Assembly: GCF_000003605.2 (NCBI RefSeq)
Contig: NW_003130945.1
Span: 1-16,028 of the forward strand
Direction: 5' to 3'
Source: Saccoglossus kowalevskii
Lineage: Eukaryota; Hemichordata; Enteropneusta; Harrimaniidae
DNA: 16,028 bases
Below are positions 1 through 6,860 of the stretch, one piece after another. The first letter of the stretch is position 1; every line of letters starts with the position of its first letter. The notes under the pieces are model-generated. The model was not told where the DNA came from, ran no database searches, and was given only the letters and a program-made list of their open reading frames with translations. Position numbers and translations under genes: made by a program.

Positions 1-611
1 TATTGTACATATGTCCCAAGTTGTTGGCATATAGAAACGCGCAGTGTAACGTCGACAAATTAATAAAAGCCAGTAGAAAGCAGTCAATAAATGTTCACAT
101 GAGCTGACTGTAAAATGGCAGAAAACAGCGTGCAAAGTTGTAAAAAACGAAGGAAATGTTGGCGGAGTTGCTTGTATATTTAACATAAGTCATTATCATG
201 ACAACCCCGCAGTTAAATTTCGAAAATATTAAGTAAATGTTGCGTGAATGCCTCATATATAAGCAGATTATCACAACAGTCAAGTGAAAAATCGACAGCA
301 AACTGGTTACAAAGTTGTGTAAAGCGATTGCAAAGTTGGTAGTTTCATTCGGGATTGTTACCTGTGATATCATAATAACATGTCCCATAGTTAAAAGTTC
401 GAAAATGTGAATAAATATTTCGTACATTGATGTTAAATTACCGTAGTGTTACTCCAAGTATTAGAGGTCATAGGTCAAATATCGAAGGTACTTTGTGCCA
501 GCGATAATGATGTTAAAACATTTAAAAACATGAAATACCCGCCAATTCGGATTAACTTTAAATAATTCATGCAGCTGTGTGTTTAGGTGAACGCCAAATG
601 TTTAAAGTAAA
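1..611. repeat. Satellite unit 0, partial, divergent left edge
   Basis: This is the 3' two-thirds of a unit. Bases 1-430 differ from other copies at many positions: TGTCCCAAG replaces TGACCTAAG at 10-18, and a GTAACGTCGAC form replaces GTAAAGTCGAA near 46. After about 430 the sequence matches the array norm. The middle sub-repeat reads GCAAAGTTGTAAAAAACGA (132-150), closer to the other AAAG clusters than the usual GCAATGTTCAAG form. The DR1 element at 465-477 is intact. It has GGGATTG (351-357) and GTGAATAAAT, a subtype shared with unit 5 and the right edge of the window. Confidence 0.9.
465..477 (+). promoter_or_regulatory. Perfect DR1 nuclear-receptor element, first of 16 copies
   Basis: AGGTCA-T-AGGTCA is two perfect AGGTCA half-sites in direct repeat with a one-base spacer, the DR1 arrangement bound by RXR, HNF4, COUP-TF and PPAR/RXR dimers in animals. 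Further perfect copies start at 1412, 2350, 3847, 4789, 5731, 6667, 7615, 8551, 9499, 10437, 11375, 12312, 13260 and 14195 (13 bp each). Every copy is followed by the 5S-like anchor 146-147 bp downstream. The site is missing in unit 3, where it was deleted. The match is exact, but binding in this organism is inferred, not shown. Confidence 0.6.
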
Positions 612-658
612 GCGCGATCGGGCGTGGTTAGTACTTGCATGGGAGACTCCCCGAGTAA
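607..658 (+). pseudogene. 5S rRNA-derived fragment with Pol III internal promoter, unit 1
   Basis: The plus strand matches the 3' half of animal 5S rRNA. GTAAAGCGCGATCGGGC aligns with the A-box and following intermediate element (5S GCTAAGC…GTCGGGC). GGTTAGTACTTG and ATGGGAGAC align with the C-box. Over the 30 bases from TCGGG to GAGAC I count two mismatches to the animal consensus as I remember it. A TTTTT run at 671-675 sits about 64 bases after the A-box start, against about 71 in a real 5S gene. The 5' half is not recognisable, although AGGTGAACGCC upstream weakly recalls the 5S TGAACGC segment. It cannot be a functional ribosomal 5S as it stands, but all three TFIIIA-contacted elements are kept. 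This copy has CCCCGAG where others have CCCTGAG. Confidence 0.8.
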
Positions 659-670
659 ATGAGCCATTGA

Positions 671-675
671 TTTTT
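671..675 (+). terminator. Candidate Pol III terminator (T5), unit 1
   Basis: A run of five T on the plus strand follows the 5S-like module. Four or more T is the usual Pol III stop. The equivalent run is kept at anchor +59 to +63 in most units. It is T4 in unit 13, is displaced and extended to seven T in unit 5 (4055-4061), and is nine T in unit 16. Confidence 0.5.
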
Positions 676-884
676 CTTTCATCACACTCACACACACAGT
701 AAAGATATAAGGCAACGCTCCTGCATCCTTCCTTACTGTGATGGCAGTTATTTATAGTTGAAAATCGTGGACTTTTTGTATCTATTTTAATTAAGGAAAA
801 GTTTTCAAATTCCTTCTAATTTTCTAGAACAAGTTGTAGATGCTGTCGGTACGTAGTAGGTTTTAAGATGTTAACACACCGTGT

Positions 885-932
885 AAAGTTGTTCAAAGTG
901 ATTGCAAAGTTATGGAAAGTTATTGCAAAGTT
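885..932. repeat. Helically phased AAAG tracts, reference copy (unit 1)
   Basis: AAAG begins at 885, 895, 906, 916 and 927, giving steps of 10, 11, 10 and 11 bp, a mean of 10.5 bp. Each step has the form AAAGTTATTGC or a close variant. The same cluster occurs in every unit, with five tracts in most, four in units 7, 9, 11 and 13, and fewer or altered in units 3, 5 and 16. The spacing equals the helical repeat of DNA, so the A-tracts face one side of the helix. Confidence 0.75.
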
Positions 933-1256
933 CGTTGATGTATTGGTATGTATGACCTAAGTTGTTGGCATATAGAAACGCGCAGTGGTAAAGTCGAACA
1001 ATTTAATAAAAGCCAGTTCAAAGCAGCATATAGATGTTTACATGAACTCACTGTAAAATGTTAGAAAACAACATGCAATGTTCAAGTAAAAAGCGAAGTA
1101 AATTTTGGCGGAGTTGCTTGTATATTAAACCTAAGTCATCGTCATGACACCCCCGCAGTTAAATTTCGAAAACAATAAGTAAATGTATCGAGAATGCCTC
1201 ATAAATAAGCAGATTATCACAACAGCCAACCGAAAATTCGACAACAAACTGCTTAC

Positions 1257-1284
1257 AAAGTTGTGAAAAGCGATTGCAAAGTTG
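1257..1284. repeat. Second phased AAAG cluster, reference copy (unit 1)
   Basis: AAAG starts at 1257, 1267 and 1278 (steps 10 and 11). AAAGTTGTGAAAAGCGATTG resembles the start of the first cluster (AAAGTTGTTCAAAGTGATTG), which indicates common origin by internal duplication rather than chance. Confidence 0.7.
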
Positions 1285-1553
1285 CTTGTTTCAATCGGTA
1301 TTGTTACCTGAGATATCATATTAACAATTACCATAGTTAAAAGTTCGAAAATGTGTATAAATATTTCGTGAATTGTTGTAAAATTACCGTAGTGTTACTC
1401 CGAGTAAGTAGAGGTCATAGGTCAAATATGGAAGGTACTTTGTGCCAGCGATAACGATTTTAAAACATTTAAAAACATAAAATACCCGCCAATTTGGCTT
1501 AACTTTAAATAATTCATGCAGCTGTATGTTTAGATGACCGCCAAAAGTTTAAA

Positions 1554-1605
1554 GTAAAGCGCGATCGGGCGTGGTTAGTACTTGCATGGGAGACTCCCTG
1601 AGTAA
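1554..1605 (+). pseudogene. 5S rRNA-derived fragment, unit 2
   Basis: Array-consensus copy, with the T5 run at 1618-1622. Confidence 0.8.
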
Positions 1606-2495
1606 ATGAGCCATTGATTTTTCTTTCATCGCACTCACACACATAGTAAAGATATAAGGCAACGCTCCTGCATCCTTCCTTACTGTGATGGCAATTATTT
1701 ATAGTGGACTTTTTGTAACTATTTTAATTAAGGAAAAGTTTTCAAATTCCTTCTAATTTTCTAGAACAAGTTGTAGAAGCTGCCGACACGTAGTAGGTTT
1801 TAAAATGTTAACACACCGTGTAAAGTTGTTCAAAGTGATTGCAAAGTTATGCAAAGTTATTGCAAAGTTCGTTGATGTATTGGTATGTATGACCTAAGTT
1901 GTTGGCATATAGAAACGCGAAGTAGTAAAGTCGAACAATTTAATAAAAGCCAGTTCAAAGCAGCATATAGAAGTTTACATGAACTGACTGTAAAATGTTA
2001 GAAAACAGCATGCAATGTTCAAGGGAAAAAGCGAAGGAAATGTTTGCGGAGTTGCTTGTATATTAAACCTAAGTCATTGTCATGACACCCCCGCAGTTAA
2101 ATTTCGAAAACAATAGGTAAATGTATCGAGAATGCCTCATAAATAAGCAGATTATCACAACAGCCAACCGAAAATTTGACAACAAACTGCTTACAAAGTT
2201 GTGAAAAGAGATTGCAAAGTTGCTTGTTTCAATCGGTATTGTTACCTGAGATATCATATTAACAGTTACCATAGTTAAAAGTTCGAAAATGTGTATAAAT
2301 ATTTCGTGAATTGCTGTAAAATTACCGTAGTATTGCTCCAAGTACGTAGAGGTCATAGGTCAAATATAAAAGGTACTTTGTGCCAGCGATAACGATTTTA
2401 AAACATTCAAAAACATGAAATACCCGCCAATTCGACTTAACTTTAAATAATTCATGCAGCTGTGTGTTTAGGTGACCGCCAAATGTTAAAGTAAA
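1559..2495. repeat. Satellite unit 2 (937 bp)
   Basis: This full unit lacks about 10 bases (the GAAAATCGTG segment) near 1703, where the text reads TATAGTGGACTTTTTG; the same loss occurs in units 15 and 17. The first AAAG cluster has five tracts starting at 1822, and DR1 is at 2350-2362. Its last part carries the subtype marked by CAAGTACGTAG and CAAATATAAAAGG, shared with the ends of units 4 and 15. Confidence 0.93.
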
Positions 2496-2542
2496 GCGCG
2501 ATCGGGCGTGGTTAGTATTTGCATGGGAGACTCTTTGAGTAA
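2491..2542 (+). pseudogene. 5S rRNA-derived fragment, unit 3
   Basis: The C-box has TAGTATTTG for TAGTACTTG, and the end reads CTCTTTGAG for CTCCCTGAG. The T-run is at 2555-2559. Confidence 0.78.
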
Positions 2543-3047
2543 ATGAGCCATTGATTTTTCTTTCATCGCACTCACACACATAGTAAAGATATATGGCAAC
2601 GCTCCAGCATTCATCCTTACTGCGATGGCAATTATTTATAGTAGAAAATCGTGGCATTTTTCAAACTATTTTAATTAAGGAAAAGTTTTCAAATTCCTTC
2701 TAATTTTCTAGAACAAGTTGTAGATGCTGTCGGCATGTAGTAGGTTTTAAGCTGTTAACACACCGTGTTGAGTTGTTCAAAGTGATTGCAAAGTTGTGCA
2801 AAGTTATTGCAAAGTTGGTAGATGTATTGGTATGTATGACCTAAGTTGTTGAAATATAGAAACGCGCAGTGGTAAAGTCGAAAAATTTAATAAAAGCCTG
2901 TTGAAAGCAGCATATAGATGTTTACAGCGTGTGCCAGCGATAATGATTTTAAAACAATTAAAAACATGAAATACCCGCCAATTCGGCTTAACTTTAAATA
3001 ATTCATGCAGCTGTGTGTTTAGGTGAACGCCAAATGTTTAAAGTAAA
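2496..3047. repeat. Satellite unit 3, internally deleted (552 bp)
   Basis: This unit is about 390 bp short. It follows the array up to GATGTTTACA (ending 2926), then has GCG (2927-2929), and resumes at TGTGCCAGCGATAATG (from 2930). The missing part holds the middle sub-repeat, the second AAAG cluster, TATAAATA and the DR1 element. The first AAAG cluster is also altered, with GTGTTGAGTTG in place of GTGTAAAGTTG. The 5S-like modules at both ends remain. Confidence 0.93.
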
Positions 3048-3094
3048 GCGCGATCGGGCGTGGTTAGTACTTCCATGGGAGACTCGCTGAGTAA
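3043..3094 (+). pseudogene. 5S rRNA-derived fragment, unit 4
   Basis: The C-box has ACTTCCATGGG for ACTTGCATGGG, and GACTCGCTG replaces GACTCCCTG. The T-run is at 3107-3111. Confidence 0.78.
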
Positions 3095-3992
3095 ATGAGC
3101 CATTGATTTTTCTTTCATCACACTCACACACATAGTAAAGATATAAGGCAACGCTCCAGCATTCTTCCTCACTGTGATGGCATTATTTATGGTAGAAAAT
3201 CGTGGAATTTTTGTAACTATTTTAATTAAGGAAAAGTTTTCAAATTCTTTCTGATTTTCTAGAACAAGTTGTAGAAGCTGTCGACACGTAGTATGTTTTA
3301 AGATGTTAACACGCCGTGTAAAGTTGTTCAAAGTGATTGCAAAGTTATGCAAAGTTATTGCAAAGTTCGTTGATGTATTGGTATGTATGACCTAAGTTGT
3401 TGGCATATAGAAACGCGCAGTGGTAAAGTCGAACAATTTAATAAAAGCCAGTTCAAAGCAGCATATAGATGTTTACATGAACTGACTGTAAAATGTTAGA
3501 AAACAGCATGCAATGTTCAAGGGAAAAAGCGAAGGAAATGTTGGCGGAGTTGCTTGTATATTAAACCTAAGTCATTGTCATGACACCCGCGCAGTTAAAT
3601 TTCGAAAACAATAGTAAATGTATCGAGAATGCCTCATAAATAAGCAGATTATCACAACAGCCAACCGAAAATTCGACAACAAACTGCTTACAAAGTTGTG
3701 AAAAGCGATTGCAAAGTTGCTTGTTTCAATCGGTATTGTTACCTGAGATATCATATTAACAGTTACCATAGTTAAAAGTTCGAAAATGTGTATAAATATT
3801 TCGTGAATTGCTGTAAAATTACCGTAGTATTACTCCAAGTACGTAGAGGTCATAGGTCAAATATAAAAAGTACTTTGTGCCAGCGATAATGATTTTAAAA
3901 CATTCAAAAACATGAAATACCCGCCAATTCGACTTAATTTTAAATAATTCATGCAGCTGTGTGTTTAGGTGACCGCCAAATGTTAAAGTAAA
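3048..3992. repeat. Satellite unit 4 (945 bp)
   Basis: Full unit with five AAAG tracts near 3319-3365 and DR1 at 3847-3859. Its final part (CAAGTACGTAG, AATATAAAAAG, a GTTAAAGTAAAG form) belongs to the same subtype as the end of units 2 and 15. One A is missing in ACAATAGTAAATG near 3609 compared with ACAATAAGTAAATG elsewhere. Confidence 0.93.
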
Positions 3993-4039
3993 GCGCGATC
4001 GGGCGTGGTTAGTATTTGCATGGGAGACTCCCTGAGTAA
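3988..4039 (+). pseudogene. 5S rRNA-derived fragment, unit 5
   Basis: TAGTATTTG variant in the C-box. The terminator region reads GATTC followed by seven T (4055-4061). Confidence 0.78.
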
Positions 4040-4935
4040 ATGAGCCATTGATTCTTTTTTTCATCACACTCACACATATAGTAAAGATATAAGGCAACGC
4101 TCCAGCATTCTTCCTTACTGTGATGGAAATTATTTATAGTAGAAAATCGTGGAATTTTTCTAACTATTTTAATTAAGGAAAAGTTTTCAAATTCCTTCTA
4201 ATTTTCTAGAACAAGTTGTAGATGCTGTCGGCATGTAGTAGGTTTTAAGCTGTTAACACACCGTGTTGAGTTGTTCAAATTGATTGCAAAGTTGTGCAAA
4301 GTTATTACAAAGTTGGTAGATGTATTGGTATGTATGACCTAAGTTGTTGAAATATAGAAACGCGCAGTGGTAAAGTCGAAAAATTTAATAAAAGCCAGTT
4401 GAAAGCAGCCTATAGATGTTTACATGAACTGACTTTAAAATGTTAGAAAACAGCATGCAGTGTTGGAAAAAGCGAAGGAAATGTTGGCGGAGTTGCTTGT
4501 ATATTTAACCTAAGTCATTGTCATGACACCCCCTCAGTTAAACTCGAAACAATTAGTAAATGTATCGAGAATGCCTCATAAATAAGCAGATTATCACAAC
4601 AGCCAACCGAAAATTCGACAAAAAACTGCTTACAAAGTTGTGAAAAGCGATTGCAAAGTGGCTTGTTTCAATCGGGATTGTTACCAGATATATCATATTA
4701 ACAAGTACCATAGTTAAAAGGTCGAACATGTGAATAAATATTTCGTGAATTGCTGTTAAATTACCGTAGTGTTACTCCGAGTATGTAGAGGTCATAGGTC
4801 AAATATGGAAGGTACTTTGTGCCAGCGATAACGATTTTAAAACATTTAAAAACATGAAATACCCGCCAATGCGGCTTAACTTTAAATAATTCATGCAGCT
4901 GTGTCTTTATGTGACCGCCAAATGTTGAAAGTAAA
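3993..4935. repeat. Satellite unit 5 (943 bp)
   Basis: The first part has the GTGTTGAGTTG variant also seen in units 3 and 16, and the normal AAAG phase is weakened (CAAATTGATT, ATTACAAAG). The second part carries the rare GGGATTGTTACCAGATATATC form. Bases 4625-4748 match 15905-16028 with one difference that I see (4721). DR1 is at 4789-4801. Several one-base losses occur near 4530-4560. Confidence 0.93.
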
Positions 4936-4982
4936 GCGCGATCGGGCGTGGTTAGTACTTGCATTGGAGACTCCCTGAGTAA
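4931..4982 (+). pseudogene. 5S rRNA-derived fragment, unit 6
   Basis: The C-box has GCATTGGAGAC for GCATGGGAGAC. The T-run is at 4995-4999. Confidence 0.78.
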
Positions 4983-5877
4983 ATGAACCATTGATTTTTC
5001 TTTCATCACACTCACACACATAGTAAAGATATAAGGCAGCGCTCCTGCATCCTTCCTTACTGTGATGGCAGTTATTTATAGTGAAATCGTGGACTTTTTG
5101 TAACTATTTTAATTTAAGGAAAGTTTCAATTTCTTCTAATTTTCTAGACAAGTGTAGATGCTGACGGTACGTAGTAGGTTTTAAGATGTTAACACACCGT
5201 GTAAAGTTGTTCAAAGTGATTGCAAAGTTATGCAAAGTTATTGCAAAGTTCGTTGATGTATTGGTATGTATGACCTAAGTTGTTGGCATATAGAAACGCG
5301 CAGTGGTAAAGTCGAACAATTTAATAAAAGCCAGTTCAAAGCAGCATATAAATGTTTACATGAACTCACTGTAAAGTGTTAGAAAACAGCATGCAATGTT
5401 CAAGTAAAAAAGCGAAGGAAATTTTGGCGGAGTTGCTTGTATATTAAACCTAAGTCATCGTCATGACACCCCCGCAGTTAAATTTCGAAAACAATAACTA
5501 ATTGTATCGAGAATGCCTCATAAATAAGCAGATTATCACAACAGCCAACCGAAAATTCGACAACAAACTGCTTACAAAGTTGTGAAAAGCGATTGCAAAG
5601 TTGCTTGTTTCAATCGGTATTGTTACCTGAGATATCATATTAAGAATTACCATAGTTAAAAGTTCGAAAATGTGTATAAATATTTCGTGAATTGCTGTTA
5701 AATTACCGTAGTGTTACTCCGAGTAAGTAGAGGTCATAGGTCAAATATGGAAGGTACTTTGTGCCAGCGATAACGATTTTAAAACATTTAAAAACATAAA
5801 ATACCCGCCAATTTGGCTTAACTTTAAATAATTCATGCAGCTCTATGTTTAGATGACCGCCAAAAGTTAAAAGTAAA
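4936..5877. repeat. Satellite unit 6 (942 bp)
   Basis: Bases 5080-5160 show a run of one-base losses in short homopolymers (GTGAAATCG, GGAAAGTTTCAATTTC, TAGACAAGTGTAG) relative to other units. From about 5285 to 5718 it looks identical to 11866-12299, seven units away, including the private ATATAAATG and ATAACTAATTG variants. DR1 is at 5731-5743. Confidence 0.93.
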
Positions 5878-5924
5878 GCGCGATCGGGCGTGGTTAGTAC
5901 TTGCATGGGAGACTCCCTGAGTAA
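5873..5924 (+). pseudogene. 5S rRNA-derived fragment, unit 7
   Basis: Array-consensus copy, with the T-run at 5937-5941. Confidence 0.8.
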
Positions 5925-6813
5925 ATGAGCCATTGATTTTTCTTTAATCACACTCACACACATAGTAAAGATATAAGGCAACGCTCCTGCATACTTCCTT
6001 ACTGTGATGGCAGTTATTTATAGTGGAAAATCGTGGACTTTTTGTAACTATTTTAATTATGGAAAAGTTTCCAATTCCTTCTAATTTTCTAGAACAATTT
6101 GTAGATGCTGACGGTACGTAGTAGGTTTTAAGATGTTAACACACCGTGTAAAGTTGTTCAAAGTGATTGCAAAGTTATTGCAAAGTTCGTTGATGTATTG
6201 GTATGTATGACCTAAGTTGTTGGCATATAGAAACGCGCAGTGATAAAGTCGAACAATTTAATAAAAGCCAGTTGAAAGCAGCCTATAGATGTTTACATGA
6301 ACTGACTGTAAAATGTTAGAAAACAGCATGCAATGTCCAAGGGAAAAAGCGAAGGAAATGTTGGCGGAGTTGCTTGTATATTAAACCTAAGTCATTGTCA
6401 TGTCACCCCGCAGTTAAATTTCGAAAACAATAAGTAAATATATCGAGAATGCCTCATAAATAAGCAGATTATCACAACAGCCAACCGAAAATTCGACAAC
6501 AAACTGCGTACAAAGTTTTGAAAAGCGATTGCAAAGTTGCTTGTTTCAATCGGTATTGTTACCTGAGATATCATATTAACAATTACCATAGTTAAAAGTT
6601 CGAAAATGTGTATAAATATTTCGTGAATTGCTGTAAAATTACCGTAGTGTTACTCCAAGTAAGTAGAGGTCATAGGTCAAATATCGAAGGTACTTTGTGC
6701 CAGCGATAATGATGTTAAAACATTTAAAAACATGAAATACCCCCCAATTCGGATTAACATTAAATAATTCATGCAGCTGTGTGTTTAGGTGAACGCCAAA
6801 TGTTTAAAGTAAA
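5878..6813. repeat. Satellite unit 7 (936 bp), short member of dimer 1
   Basis: This unit has four AAAG tracts instead of five after loss of one ATGCAAAGTT step near 6175. Diagnostic forms are AATTATGGAAAAGTTTCC, GCAGTGATAAAG and TCATGTCACC. DR1 is at 6667-6679. It is paired with unit 9, 1,884 bp downstream. Confidence 0.94.
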
Positions 6814-6860
6814 GCGCGATCGGGCGTGGTTAGTACTTGCATGGGAGACTCCCTGACTAA
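6809..6860 (+). pseudogene. 5S rRNA-derived fragment, unit 8
   Basis: Consensus except CTGACTAA for CTGAGTAA at the 3' end. The T-run is at 6873-6877. Confidence 0.8.

Larger units (their letters stand above)
885..1530. repeat. Diverged ~187-bp sub-repeats inside the unit (reference: unit 1)
   Basis: Three collinear segments begin near 885, 1076 and 1257, and a possible fourth covers about 1424-1530. Shared landmarks in order are: an AAAG-type cluster; ACCTAAG or ACCTGAG; GTAAAGTCGAACAA, AGTTAAATTTCGAAAA or AGTTAAAAGTTCGAAAA; and CATGAACTCACTGTAAAAT, TCGAGAATGCCTCATAAAT or TCGTGAATTGTTGTAAAAT. The second and third align without gaps over 29 bases from TAAAT with about 21 matches. The fourth is suggested by TAAATAATTCATGCAGCTGT against TAAATATTTCGTGAATTGCTGT. 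The distance from the third segment to the next unit's first is about 565 bp, close to three times 188. Confidence 0.6.
612..1558. repeat. Satellite unit 1 (947 bp)
   Basis: This full unit is a good reference copy. Five AAAG tracts start at 885, 895, 906, 916 and 927, and a second cluster starts at 1257, 1267 and 1278. An imperfect palindrome lies at 793-815 (AAGGAA … TTCCTT), with GAAAAGTTTTC nested in it. TGACCT is at 953-958, TATAAATA at 1356-1363 and DR1 at 1412-1424. No gene is seen outside the 5S-like module. Confidence 0.95.

Noticed and set aside
682-702. CA-rich run (ATCACACTCACACACACAG) as a microsatellite
   Set aside because: It is short, imperfect and stable in length between units, so it is just part of the unit.
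793-815. Imperfect palindrome AAGGAA … TTCCTT as a hairpin, protein site or terminal inverted repeat
   Set aside because: The arms are only six bases, the nested GAAAAGTTTTC competes with them, and several units break it. No target-site duplication or transposon end motif accompanies it.
820-835. Heat-shock element from TTCTAGAAC
   Set aside because: Only two inverted pentamers are present; a third correctly spaced GAA/TTC unit is missing.
927-950. CENP-B-box-like start, TTCGTTG
   Set aside because: Only the first seven bases fit; the required A and CGGG positions do not match.
1100-1125. Possible spliced-leader or snRNA gene, suggested by AATTTTGG (Sm-site-like) and GAGTAAGTAG (donor-like), since SL genes often share arrays with 5S
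   Set aside because: The two motifs are in the wrong order and about 290 bp apart, and many units read AATGTTGG instead. No SL exon or stem-loop set could be identified.
1131-1334. Recurring minus-strand reading frame of 63-67 codons with a hydrophobic product, seen in many units
   Set aside because: It recurs because the DNA recurs. It is interrupted in some units (the ATAACTAATTG change near 5495 and 12077 creates a minus-strand stop; frames also fail in unit 5), its ends vary with one-base indels, and it shows no recognisable family. No evidence of coding selection.
2322-2657. Minus-strand reading frames of 72-111 codons crossing the 5S-like module
   Set aside because: Start points and frames differ between units because of one- and two-base indels, and the frame runs antisense through the 5S-derived segment. 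Not a plausible gene.
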